Of a DNA stretch of 64,000 nt, positions 35,501-50,075 are shown in pieces (the first letter of the stretch is position 1; the number at the start of each line of letters is the position of its first letter). The notes under the pieces were generated by a model, which saw only the letters and a program-made list of their open reading frames with translations, did no database searches and was not told where the DNA came from. The position numbers and the translations under genes were made by a program. Source of the DNA: Coenobita brevimanus (taxonomy: Eukaryota; Arthropoda; Malacostraca; Decapoda; Coenobitidae); NCBI GenBank assembly GCA_032717465.1, contig CM064713.1:1908501-1972500 (forward strand), read 5' to 3'.

Positions 35501-38500
35501 GAAAATGTCATTATTTTTTATACTGAATCTACCAAATCCTTAACCATACTTGCTTCATTACTTAATTTACTTTTAATACCAAGTACCAGTACAAGACTGA
35601 AAGTATAATGAACTGTAGAATAAACTGTTAAAAAGGAAGGCAGCTTTAAAAGTCAGAAGCTAAATGGAATGGAGAATTAATGAGAGGAAACGAAATTAAC
35701 TGGAAAACTCAGCATTTATCTACAAGCATGGGTGGTCAGAATAGAGATGAGGAGAATATTGTGTGAAACTGTGCTGCTGCCAACAGTCATCAATAAAAGT
35801 GAAACTTTACTGGTGATTAAGACAGAACTCTGAAGACTACAGGTTGTTGAAATTGCTCATTTCAGAAGGGTTCCCAGCATAAACAGGAGACTGTGTAACA
35901 GGGCATATATGAGAGCACTGATTTGGAGACAGCTGCAGGAGTGAGATGAGGTGTAGTGCAACATACACTATAAAGGGAATTCTTTGAGACATTATGAGCA
36001 CATTCAAATGACGACTGAGTATGTGGTGCAAAAGGAAGTCTTCGGAAGTGAGGATGCAGGTAACATTTGAAGGAGACCATGTATACTGTAGAAGAGAGGA
36101 GTACACAGAATACTGAATACTTATAGATACTGAAAGAGGGACCAAACCATCAAAGAAAAATCTACTGAAAAAATGCCTTTGTATTATAATGGACAGATGA
36201 AAGGACATACACACGGTAATTTTAACTACATTAAAACACTAGCCATAATAGCATACAACAATAATGCTAAGCATTTAAATCTGGTTACATTTTTAAAATT
36301 TTAATATAAATAAACCAGGACTGCTTTATTTTGTTTTAGAAAGTTTTTTTGAACTGGAGGAGTTAATTACTGTCTTTATTAAATCTTTATTATTAGAATA
36401 GTTTCTCATCATCATCATCACCATAGTTTCTCAATCTGAATAAAAATGTCTACTGTAAGAAGGGGCAACTGGGCACAATTTTTACCTCTTTTTGGTCAGT
36501 ATATAGAGATCGTCAGGAATTTTGAAAAAGTGAAAAATGTTTTTAAAGGACTCATTTAGGGCTACATTTTGGAACCAGACACATACTTAAGGATAAAAAA
36601 CAACTTGCCTAGAAATAAAACACGGTGGGTGACCGTTTACCCCACACAATGGGGCAACCGGGCACCCAGACCTTTTTATTACAGTATGAAGGTGCTAATT
36701 ACTGTTGACTGCTACTAAATAACGTAAAATTATGAAGGTATTAATATTTTAAGATTTCAGTACCTAAAATAAAAAATTTTAACACTTGGTGCCTAAAATG
36801 TACGGTACTGCAAAAGATTCCAGTCATCAAAGAGCACACTCATAAAAAAAAATACAACTTACAGTGGGGCACCAATTTTCGCGCCTAATTGGGTCCAAAA
36901 ATAATGCGCGAAAGTGGAATTAGCGAAAGTTGGGGCATTGTCTTTATGGCAAAAAGGCTAATTGGTTCCCGGTTATCCTAAAGTAACATCAGATTTTCAT
37001 TTTCACTTGCAATACAGTACATCAAATCACTATTGTACATTGCATTGTGAGATACAAACAATAAAAACTGTATAGTACACATTATATGAGGAGAAACATA
37101 CCACAGAGACCAGGTTGAGGTGTTTAATGGATGTTGGGGGTAAGTATCCTTTCCTCCCGACTTTGAATGTCCCGGCCACTTTTTATCACCACCACTGCCT
37201 CCCGGCCCTCCCCCCACACCACCAGGCTCTCCCCCCACACCACCAGGCCCTTTCCCCACACTACCAGGTATAGTAGAGGCCACTGAACCGTGAGAATCCA
37301 ACACAATGGAGCTAGCACGCTCGTACACAATGGCGGGAATGGGTGGACAGAGTGTTGACATGACGTCATTCAAGATGGCGGTGGGTTGCAGGCGGGCGGT
37401 GCAGGAAATTCAAAGTTCAAAATATTGTCCCAAACCCAAAATTTGTGCGCGAAAATCGATTTTTTTCAAGCGAAAGTGGAAGTTAGGGAATATTTGGTGC
37501 ATGCCGCAAAAGTGGATTCCGCGAATCCTGCTGTAGCGAAAGTTGGTGCACTACTTTTGATTGTATAAAGGGGATCATTACAGGTGACTACTACTAAAAA
37601 TATAAACTTATTCAAGCATTATATGATACATATGACAGTACATAAAAACCTCAAATTTGTATAATCCTGCGTACCAGGAGCACACCAGTTTCTTCTGCAG
37701 ATTAATGCTATGGAAACTTAATACACCAAATCAGACAAACTTAGAAATGTTTCTAGTCAAAGTGTGTGGCTTCTAGGATAGGTTAGGTTGCTTTTTCATG
37801 GTTTGGGTGACATCATGGTAAGCAGGAAAAACAAATGAACTCCCGCTACTCAGGATTTTGTAGTTCCATACCATCACTACGGTTCTGTGGGCAAATGAGC
37901 AGAGTCTTTTAGATTCGGAGCCTGGCACATCCCTGAGACTTAGTGATACAGCAATAGATGACAGGGAGTCTCTGAGACATTTAGAAACTAAATACTGTAA
38001 TGATAATTGGTTAATGTGCCTGACTGCCCTTCCCCAAAGTGCCCAGTTACTCCTCTGAGTTACACTTGCCATTACCTGGTAATGCTAACCTTTGGTAATG
38101 TCCAGTAAATGAGCCTTAATAGAGTTCTCTGGCTAACTTTTAACCTTGATAACTTACCCTTAGTGTTTCCAATGTTGGTGATTCGGCAAATGCTTGAAAA
38201 CATCACCTGTATGCATGCAAGGGTCAGTGGATCACTTTTTCTTAATTCTAATTGTTGATTTTGAAGTATGTTAGTGCTGAGGGACTTAGCTATACAATTA
38301 GCACCAGAAAAGATCAGAAAATTTAAGATTTATGGGTTTTATATAGGAAAGTTTGCAAATAAGTGTGTGCCCAGTTCCCCACTAAGTGCCCAGTTGCCTA
38401 ATGGTATCTATCTATCTAAAGCCTGATGCCTTAATCTCATAAAGGATGGCTGCAAACAAATTGCCTCCATGTCCCCAAGTCTCCTGCCATTATGCTGCCC

Positions 38501-41500
38501 TCACCCCAACTCACACCCCCTTCCCTTATATACCTCTCAAATCTATCCCTCCATCTCATCTTCGGTCTCCCCCTCCCCCCCTCTCTGTCTCACTCACATA
38601 CTCTCCATGTTAGTTTCTCGCTCTCCATCTTCTCTACATGGCCAAACCACCCCAATGTATTTCTCCTAATGCTTTCGATCACATCCACATCACACCAAAT
38701 GTCTGGCAGCAGCCAAAATAAAATAAGTAATATGTCCTCTGGTTGCCATCATTGTTGTGGCCCCATGCTTATCTGCACATGAATCCCATGGACTGTCGGC
38801 TGATACTGCCTATCTCCTAAAATCCACTGTTCTTCTTTTGGTGTACAGGGAAGGAGCTGAGGGATGTTTGTATAACCAGGCAACAGAACTGCACATTTAC
38901 ACTGATGCCACTACATGAAGCTGTCTCTCTCTGGCACCAGGTCATCAAGTTGAAGAGGTTAATGCTAGACTCCTCTGGGCATACCAACCACACAACTTGA
39001 TGGCCATAGAAGAAGGCGGTGTGTGCAAGGGCTGGCAGCGAGGCATGGAGGAGGGAGAGGCAGCAGTGTACTCTAAGGAATGTCTGGCGATCCAGGGGCA
39101 GGAAGGACACCCCACCCCATACTGCGAGGATGTCACCACTGCACATATCCACCAACCCAAGGTACTGTAAGCAAATAATAAACACAGAATCACAACAAGA
39201 AAAGAAAAACACTATGAGAGGCTATCAGCACAATGCCCAGTAATTCGAGACCAAAGTTCAAAATGAACTGCAGTTATCCCAAGCATTTTCCCTCTATTAT
39301 GCATTAACAGACAAGCATCAAATGAGACCCTTAGTAATATATTAGGCTATCTGGGGGGGGGGAAAAAAAAAAAAAAAAAAAAAAAAAAACTGATCAAAGT
39401 TTTGCGACCATTAAACTATCCTATCTCAGTAATTGCTAGAGTTATCTTGATGACTTTTTTTTTTTTTTCAGATGTAACTTAAGGTACGTACTTCCTTGCA
39501 ATGACTTCATACATTTGCTATCTATGAGTATTCATAACGATACTGTGTGATGAAGCAAATTATCATCCACCACGGTTGGACCAAACCTCTGATACAATGT
39601 TATTTAACTATTTCTTACCACAGAAATATGGAACAGAATATAAAAATACTTAAGTATGAGCTCAATGGAGTGTCATACTATCGATTAAAGACAAAGTGGC
39701 TATGACATTTTGGTATTTGGAACTGATTTTAGCAGTTTAATGGTCAGATAACATTGAGTGTGTTTTTTAAACACCAAAAAACAGGAATATCTTCACTATC
39801 TATCTATTGCCAGACGCCTCAATCCTGTTTGGGGTGGCCACAAACAAATCGCCTCCACATCGTCCTGTCCCCCGCCATTTCACTGCCCTGCTCCCAACTC
39901 ACACTCCCCTGTCTCATATATCTCTCCACCCCATCCCTCCATCTCATCCTTGGCCTCCCCCTCCCTCTTCCCCCCTCCACTTCACTCACATACTGTCATG
40001 TAGTAACTTTTTCACTTCAATGCTCACTCCCCTGTTTCTTATCACTGCTTTCAAAGAACCAGCAACCCCTCTTCCCTGCTGTACCCTTTCAAGCACTTCA
40101 CTCTCCAAACCTCCATCCTTACTCATCACACTACCCAAGTACTTAAACGTACTCACATTTTCCAATTCCTCACCATCCAACCTCGCTGTACATTCACTGA
40201 CTTCACCTCTCTCAAAGACCATCACTTTACTCTTCCCTACATTCACCTTTAGATTCCATTTCTTGCACACTCTCCCAAACTCATCCACCAAGCCTCGCAG
40301 CTCCCCTTCGTCTTCACTCAACAACACAGTATCATCTGCAAAAAACAGTACAGGGAGTTTCCAAACACTATCCTCTCTCACCAGGGCCACTCCAACATCC
40401 ACTACCCTACCTTGTACCTCTTTTATTACCCCATCCATGAACAGATTGAACAACCATGGAGACATGACATATCCCTGTTTCAACCCAACCTCCAAAGAGA
40501 AAAATTCACTTAGTTCACCATCCACACGCACTGCAGCCTTAGCACCATCATACATACTCTTCACAGCATTGAACAACTTTCCATCTACTCCATATATTCT
40601 TAATACTTTCCACAATCCTTGTCTATCCACCCTGTCATATGCTTTCTCCAAATCCATGAAAGCCGCATACAACTTCTTTCCCTTCTCTAGAAACTTTTCC
40701 ACTAAAGATCTAAGAATGAATATCTGATCTACACAACCTCTTCCCTTCCTAAAGCCTCCCTGTTCTTCTCCAACTAATTCCTCTGTTCTTTCTCTAACTC
40801 TGTCAATAAGTATCCTACCATACACTTTTCCTATTATACTAAGAAGACAAATGCCCCTATGATTACCACACACTTCTTTTTCCCCTTTTCCTTTGTACAA
40901 GGGAATAATTATACCTGACTTCCAATCCTCCGGGACTCTACCTTCCCCCCAGGCCAATCTGCACATCTTCCACATCCATTCTACTACTATCTCTCCCCCA
41001 TGCTTCAGCATTTCACCACACACTCCATCAATTCCTGGGGCTTTCCCCATTTTGACTTTCTTCATTGCTTCCACAACTTCTATCCTACTGATTTCTTCCT
41101 GTCTTCTCACCTCCCTCCTCCTCCCAGCCATTCCCCAGCCACTTATACTCGCATTACTTCCATCCTGTATGTTCAACAATTCCTTAAAGTGTTCTCTCCA
41201 TCTGCTAACTTTTTCTCCTTTCTCCACTAGTAATCTACCATTTTTATCTTTCACTCCCCTGCTAACCTTCTTCACAAACAGCACAAAAAAATATAAATAA
41301 ATGAAAAATAAAAAATAGGTTTAGTAACATAATAACGAAGCATTCAAGGTGTAGCAAAGACCCTAAACCCATAAAAGTCTGACAATAACCAAGGAGACAG
41401 TATACTGTAAATATAAAAAACATAGACAATATTCTGTAAACATAAAAAACAATGACAATGGTGACATTAATAATGAGAGGGTAAAAAAAAGAACTGTATA

Positions 41501-41510
41501 ATAATAATGG

Positions 41511-41557
<47 letters not shown>

Positions 41558-44500
41558 GGGGCGGCAGAATGAGGGAGAGAGAACTGTATGACGTCTCACG
41601 ATTATAACCCACATATGGAACTCACATAACCCACACGGTATGCAACTCAGCTTGTAACTGGGCAGCTCCAGAGTATGGCTGGAAGATTCATGTACCCGTC
41701 TAATATAATTACTTGTGTATGTCCATAAGGCCCACATTTCAGGGTTACTTGACAGAAGTTTTGACCTTACTGCTCCTGTCTCCAAATTTGTCACAGCTTG
41801 CTATACTAGTAAATCTTGACTCTCAATACACTGTCAGTCTATAAGGCCTGTGGATATGAGTTACTTGATAGAAAATTCGCCTTAGTATACCCTGCCACGC
41901 TGTTCGTGGGAATGTTGCAGCTCCCACCATGCCTTCACCCCAGATGGATGAAGGTTAGTGCTACTTTGCCGCATTTTTTACCATATTGCTGACTGAATTC
42001 TGGAACCCTCTCACTTTCCCAATACAAAGGAATGTTGTGGGAACAATATGGCTGCCTTAGCTTGAGTTTGGCCATGGTCAAGTATAGCGCGATCTATTAC
42101 TAAGCGCCTCAAATATGGTTAGAAATGACAAAGGAAATAAAGCAAAAACTTGCAGACAACGCTGCTCTGACAGAAATATGTGTTCCCCTACCATCAATTG
42201 CTGTCCTAAGCTGTAGGACTGTGCCTAATAGAGAACACTCGTATCCAAACCACTGATTTGACAAATGACGTTTTAAATACAGTATTGTCCCATTACAGTC
42301 AATGCCCAAGTTGGGCAGTTAGACTACTATATTCCTTCGCCAGAACACACAATGAGGGTTTAAGTATCCTTCGATATGACATGCAGATTAACCTCTTTGA
42401 CAACAGATGTGTGCTGTGGTCACAGTTGCTGCATTCCAGATATAGTCCATTTCTCCTGTGGGCACAAAATGGATGATAATTGTCTTTTTAGTTTTACCAC
42501 AATAATGCAAAGCTGGTGGCATATGCTGTGTAGCATCTAACTGTGGTTCTCATCTCTTTATCTTAGGCCTTTGAGCCTTTGACAGGTCAGGTTATTCACT
42601 ACCCTACACTGCATCAGCCAGGTTACCAGTTACCTCCACTAGGTATTATGCTACCTGTGCTAATATTGTAGTGCTTTGTACTGTATGGGTAGTTGGAAAC
42701 TCTGAGACAAGGCAGTGTATCTGGGGAGGTGGCCAGCTGCTACAGTACTTCATGGCAAACCTGGACAATGACTGACTGAAGGTCAAGTGGGCAGAACTAG
42801 AACATGAAAAGGTGATCAATCCTGGGTACCCCCAGCACATCAGGCAGCCAGTCCTACCCTCCCAGCCATCTCCCATACCTTAAGGGAATATTTGACATTG
42901 AGGATATGTCACAATTCAGCCCACCAGGCCTGTCTTGATGTAGTGAATAAATCACAGTACAGAAGGAGGTATATGGGTTGTATTCCCTCTCACCTATCCT
43001 TAAAAATATCATATGAAATCATCTACTCACCGAATTCATGAATGATGAGAGTGTAGCCCGTAGTCCCTGAATTCCTTTGGACTCCAGCAGCGTGGAGACA
43101 GAGTGGTGTGTGAGGGAGAATGCTGTGTAGGATGTGAGGAGGCGAGCACGCAACACTGTGTCCTGCACTCCCTCTCCCAGATACTCTCTCACACCACCAC
43201 CACCATCACGTTCTCTCCACACCCATCCAACTGCCACTGTCTGTACATAGTGGACATGTGCTGTATTCTATAAATCAGTATTTTCACTGGCTTATGAAAT
43301 TTTCTACAATCTTTTTCTTACCAATAAGTTTGCACACTAAAGCTCAATATTTTCTTCACAAAAATGATCAATGAGATAATAAAGACCAGAGGCAAAGAAA
43401 AATGGAGTTAGGTGAGACCCAGAAAAAGAAAAGGGAAGGCAGAAAATCAGGAGAGCTATCAACATTACAATGGGTAAAATGGACAAAACAGTCATTGACA
43501 CTTCATTCAGGGCTTTAAAATTCTGAGTCTACTTCATGTGCATAACCATCTGCACACATTCTATTTCATTTCTCTTTTTATTTGCACTTCAATACACATA
43601 GTAGAGCCATTGCACTAAGTTAAAAAAGAGGTGGCAAAACCTTATAATATAGTGCACCTCTCTGCAAATCCCATATCAAAACTTTGACTTCATTAAGTTT
43701 CATACTGTGTATTTATTTATTTTTTCCCACACACTGACCACATTCATCCACCTTCTCCTGTATCTAACATGCCTTGGTACACTTTCAAACTCACTCTCAT
43801 ATACCCATTCCACTACCTTATCTATTCAGTCTCTCCTTATGACATGCCATCCAGGCACAATCTCTCTGAGCCTCTTATTGAGATTTCCTTATTCCACATC
43901 TGCAATGAATCATTTTTTCACATCCTATCCACTTACCACAAAATACCAAATTTCTCAACAGTCACATTTCTAATAGTCTTACTCTGATTTTTCACAATCA
44001 TCTATCTATCTATCTAATGCCAGACGCCTCAATCCCGTTTGGGGTGGCCACAAACAAATCGCCTCCAAGTCGCCCTGTCCCCAGCCATTTCACTGCCCTG
44101 CTCCCAACTCACACCTCCCTCTCTCATATACCTCTCCACCCCATCCCTCTATCTCATCCTCGGCCTCCCCCTCCCTCTTCCCCCCTCCACCTCACTCACA
44201 TACACTCTCTTCGTCAGTCTTTCACCTGTTCATATTAACTGTTATTGCAAGCCAAATTGGCTAAATCTGAGTGATCATCTGCCATTCTGTTGGTGTGTTG
44301 CTCAGACACCAAGCAGAAAGCAGATAGATTTGAAAATGGATCCTGAGGTGAAGGAAGCTCAAGTAAACTGACCAACTGAAGGATTTATTGCAGGCAGATG
44401 ATGATGGTAGGTGTTGGCGACCATCATCCACTCACTTGATGTACTGTAGTGCTACCTACTTCTTCCTTAGCCTTTATCATTCTTTTTCTGTGTCTGTCCT

Positions 44501-45121
44501 CCTCTCTTCCTATTTCTCCCATCTTTCCTGTCACTTTTTATTACTCTTCTTTCCTTTTCAGGTGGCTTTACATTGAGTGACAAGCCTAATGGTTTCCTGT
44601 AAGCCAGGAAACCATTTACAACACTTGGTGGTAACCATATAACCTACCCATACCTGTCCCCTACTTGTCAACATGTGGGTTGGTGGAGGGTTAGTGCTTC
44701 TCCCCATAAAACAACTAACTCAAAACAAAAGGCCACCCCTTACGGGATTATGGCGTCTGGCTATAGATAGATAGATAGATAGATGATGATGCATATGAGG
44801 CCATAGTGGTTTGTTTACAAACGCTGTCTGCAGCTAGCCATCAGAGGGTTAGAATAATTATTTTATAACACCAGAAAAAATTTGAAACAATTAAGAAGCG
44901 CAGGATTCAAACTTTACTTCAACAATACTGAACGTACTTTTATTTATCAGTATTACTGCCTCGTGGTTTAATAAAATATTTCATTCACATTTACAAAACT
45001 TATATTATGTTCATCTGAGTTCTCATAGCAGCAACAAACCACGAGCCAAAATTGTAATCCATTTCTCATTGCAAGCAAAGTGCAGTATTGCTAAGTCATG
45101 GTAATTTTGGCTAACGGATTG

Positions 45122-45153
<32 letters not shown>

Positions 45154-46840
45154 AATATGTTTGCCATTTTTTCCCCAAAGTGACGCCACATTTAAATGTT
45201 CTGGACTACAGCAGCCTTACTTATGGGTCCATATACTGACTGTTACTTGATTTTATATCAAAGACTTTTAAGTTATGCACAGCTTTCACACTAACCATAC
45301 CATTCTATCTCTACTGAAAGGTAACAGACACATGCATAATTCCATTTAAAAGGGAGTACCAGTAATTTCAAATGCAAGGGGTAAATGCACCAACTGCACA
45401 TTTTTTTTTTTTTCCCCCCTCAAATTTCTTTCTGTAAAAAAAAAAAAAAAAAAAGTTTCATCCCAACTGATCATTGGTATGGGTAATAATATATAAGGCA
45501 ACTGAAGTGTACTGCAGCTGAACAGCTGGATTCATGATACTATACATTACTGATGAAATGATACCAATTATTGTTGAAATTACTTTCTTCATTGGCATAA
45601 TAAATGAAATAATGCATACATTATACTTGTATATCTTATGGCACTTGTAGTACATCATTATGAATATGACTACTATGACACAGCTCAATGTTGATACATA
45701 AGTAATAACTGGCTACAGCGGTCATAGGACAGAGTTTCAACTCATCCTGTAATCCTACCACCGATTAGGCAGAAGACACAACCAGGTTTCACATTGCACA
45801 AGACTTACAGTTGACTCTTATTATATGCAGGCCTGATCTGTGTGCAAAAATAAACCCTGACCTAGCTCAGTCAAGTCGGGGGTGGGGGTGGGGGGGGTGG
45901 GGGGGATCACAAAAGTTAACTTCTGTCTGTAGCCATCTCCCCTAAAATTCCAATGTCAAACCACATAGATGTACACTTACCTTGTCTTGAATATACACAA
46001 CACTGTCTTTTGTATGATTTTGCTAAAACAAATGGCCATAACTCAACACATAAAAATACATGGGATGTGAAATGGTCTGTTTACACTTGATCAGTTGGCC
46101 ATATACACACATAAACATGCATGCATGCATGCACACACACACACACTCGTCTGTCTCTCATCTCTCTCATCTCACCACCACATACGATTTCTTCTTTCAA
46201 CTAAATTTTTTGTAAAGACAAATGGTCATAAATCAACACAGCTATGATAATGAGACATGAACTGGTCTGCTTACGCTCGATCAGCTGGCCACAAACACAC
46301 ACACTAATACACACAGCATGTGAAAAATTGTTCTGATAACTTTATGTTATCAGAACAGTTTTTCACATGCTGCCTAGCCCCAGGCTCCTATGCTCCTTAT
46401 GAGGCAATGCAGGACTGGATGATGAATGAATGAATGAATGTACCTCTTGGTAGATAAGCCATCATCCGAAGCAGTGGCGTACCCAGAAAGTTGAAAAGAG
46501 GGGGGGGCCTTTTTTTTTTTTTTTGTATCTTTTTAACTGTGCAGCCCATGACTCTAGTGAGCGCAGTGAGTCCATACAGCTGGGGGATTCGGGGGTGGTG
46601 TAAGTCCCCTCCCCCCAAAAAGATTTTGCATTTTGCCCAATTTTATGATCTTTTGAAGGCCACATGGAATGGGTATATGACATAAATATAGCATATTCTA
46701 AAGTCATTTTTAAGTACTGGTACTCTGTGCCAATGAGGTATGATTCAGTCTCTGTAATAACCTTATACTGTACTACTAAAATTCAAACGCTCACATTTCG
46801 ATCAAACAACTTTACAATCGTAAAAAACTAAAAACTAATC

Positions 46841-46873
<33 letters not shown>

Positions 46874-46977
46874 TATGAGGTATGATTCAGTCTCTCTAAT
46901 AAACTTATACTGTACTACTAAAATTCAAACGTTCACATTTCGATCAAACAACTTTACAACGGTAAAAAACTAATCAC

Positions 46978-47016
<39 letters not shown>

Positions 47017-48339
47017 CAAAAGGGGGGGGGGGCATACAGACATGGCCCCCCACCCTCGGTACGCCACTGATCTGAAGATAGCTCCTTCCCTGAAACCTAA
47101 ACATCTCTCTGTTCCCAGTCATGGCAAGTAATCACCACTTCTTTACCACTTTGTACACTCTAATTAATCCTTTGTTTATGCTCTGTGATGTTCCTGGAGG
47201 TTGTACATGGACTACAATGAATGTTGGGTATGATCAGGAGGGGGAGAAATTTTTTAGAGGGTCAATGGGGGAAATCTGGGAAACTTTTGGGATTTCACCA
47301 TATCAATTAGCCACATAAAATGGGATTCAGTGACATGATTTGTGTGTTTCGATTTGCTAGGTAAAATTCTTGGATACATTTGCCAAGCAAACTGAGGATC
47401 TACTGCTGTCCAGTGTTAAGGTGGTAGTTTGATGCTATGTTACATAACATGAGAAACAGTTTACGATGACAATAATACTCATGACGTTGACAATAATACT
47501 CATGACGTCTAGAAAAACTTAAAACTCCCAACAACAACAACTGGTCTTCATTCCATGTTAAATCCTCACTATGACTTCCTGTTACCAAGATGTCAGGGTA
47601 GTGGGTGAGCAGAAACTATGCTCCATAAGTGTACATGTGGCATTATTCATAAGCGAGTTACCATGACCATCCAGACATCTGGCTCTGGCTGGTAGAAGAC
47701 CTGTCGTGTCTTCTGTGTGTGTACCGCCTCACAGTCTCCATCCTTCTTGAATGTGCTGTAATGAAAGACACATATCATAATGAATGTAGAAACATATATC
47801 TGGAATGAATGTATGGAAAATATCATCAACATAGATGGTAATTAAATGTTTTAGTAATCCTGTTTCCAAGGCTATGATGTAACTGGAACATATCAGGATT
47901 CAACACAGAAATAAATTCATATATGATATGGTAACAAGGGGAACTGATGCTTCACTGAAAAAAGTAATGAAACAATTTACAGTACTATGCTGTATGGTTC
48001 TGTGATGTGATGGTACAGGAATGACATACACACAACATGTACTGATACATTAAAAAAACAGCATAGTGCCTGACAAACCTGAAAAACTCTGACATGCTCT
48101 CATTATCATTGCCATCATCATCATCTCTGATGCCTACTCCCTTCTGAGAACTGTCAAACAGGGGATGGCCATGACAGAATTGTGTCTATGCTATTTTTCC
48201 TCACATACCTCTATCATGGTACTCTCTCAAACACCCCTCTTCCTCTTCCTGCTCTCTTACCAATATAGTCCTCCACTTTCTCTTCCACATCACAGAAGAC
48301 AATCTGCTTGTACTAGCATTGTTGTCAGTCTCACATTCC

Positions 48340-48375
<36 letters not shown>

Positions 48376-50037
48376 AGCCTGTCTACACACATTCTTGGTA
48401 TATGTCCATCTCAACGTAGTCTTTTTTATCTAATCAGTAATTCCACATCTCACTCCTATTTCCCTTGTTAACCATAACATAGTAGTGTACAGAATACGTA
48501 GACCGAGAGATAATGCGATTTCATGCGTGCAGTGTGTTGGGGAGAGCAAGTGGAGATTGTCAGGTGTGAAAGGATGAACTTGTTGATGAATCTCCTGAGT
48601 GTGTGGAAGTTTTGTTATTTGGGACACAAGTTATGTGCTGGAGGTGGGGCTGGAGCTAGCTCTGTGGCTAGAGTGAGGAGTGGTTGGAAGAAGTTGGAAG
48701 AAGTCCCTCTGTGCTAAAGGATCTTTGTTTGCAGCATGTGTTAGGAGAGTAATGTTGTATGGTAGTAAGACCAGGGCAGCAAATAAAGAGGATATTCACA
48801 GGCTCAAATGTACAGAAATGACAATGATTAGGTGGATGTGCAATGTGTTCCTGAGTGTGAGGCCTGGGGGGGGGGGGGCTAGGTTTATGATAGAAGAGTT
48901 GAGGGGTAGGAGGGGACTGGAGTGTATTGGTGTTGTGATGTGGAGAGGCAGACTGAGATGGTTTGGGCATGTAGAGAGGATGGGGGATGATAATTGGGTG
49001 CAGAAAGTGAAAGTGTTAATGATGGGAGTAGGGTTGTGAGAGATAGACCGGAAAAGACCTGGAACAAGGTACTGTAATTGAATGTGACCTCAGGGACAGA
49101 GGACTGACTAGCGAGGCTGCCAGAGATTGAGTAGCATGGACAGCCGCCATTAAGTGACCAAGGCCGACGCATACAAGCACGTTGGAGCCTTCAAAAACAA
49201 AACAAAACGAACGAACGTATACTGTAGTATAACTGTCTGGCAAATGCTCTGACCCTCCATAATTCCTCCCTTCCTCCCTAGTACTGTGTTTCTATTGTCT
49301 TTATGAATTTCTCCTAGGTATGTAACAGCATTATCTTCATCATGGTACTGTACTATACTCACCTGGAGAACCTAGTGATGGCTTCGGCTAGTCCCACGTG
49401 TCTGACCTGAGTGTCCAGGTCAGTGCTGCTTGGGTGGTAGTATAAGATTTTCTCATGTTCCTGAGGAGGAAAATCACATCAACATCCTTTCTCTGTACTG
49501 TATAGTACATTGTGTGAAGCCACAGTCTAGTTACTAGGCTACATCTATATTCAATGCCTTAATCTCATAAGGGGTGGCCACAAACAAATCACCTGCATGT
49601 CACCCTGTCCCCTGCCATTTGGCTGCCAATATACCCTCCCTTTCTCATATAATGGTATACCCGGTACCTCTCTATCCCTCCATCTCATCCTTGGTGTCCC
49701 CCCTCCCCGAATTGGGTGCAACCAAATTGGGTAAGCATGCTGAAGCAATAGTGGCTTCCTGAGGTAGATGGCTGCCCTAGTTTTAATGACTTTCAAGATT
49801 AGGTTCTTTAAGGGTCTGGATGGTTAATGTCATGAGGGAATGAAGCACCCCAGGTTTTGGTATTCCCGTTTTCTGATTGTTTTTCACGTGTGTCGATCAA
49901 TCAGAAATGCCTGATTTTGACAGGGGATGGGGTTACTGAGGGGTGAGAATGGTAAAACAAGGAATCTGGGATAAAACTGACCATCAAAAACATTCAATAC
50001 ACACGGAAAACCAGGTAAAAACTAAGACATGGGGATG

Positions 50038-50075
<38 letters not shown>

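Noticed and set aside
38817..38988. Extension of CCZ1 exon 5 by read-through (WLVCPEESSINLFNLMTW)
   Set aside because: It resembles the next CCZ1 block by chance, but the true block is encoded at 35206-35334 with a matching phase, and the read-through runs into an interspersed repeat at 38945.
39986..41284. Treating the 432-codon frame as a host gene
   Set aside because: It is the RT domain of a LINE with recognised motifs, a GATA-tailed 3' end and related copies across the window.
43700..43990. Possible additional RTE-type LINE end upstream of the 44.0-kb copy
   Set aside because: Pyrimidine-rich with vague similarity to antisense LINE coding, but no block I could align with confidence.
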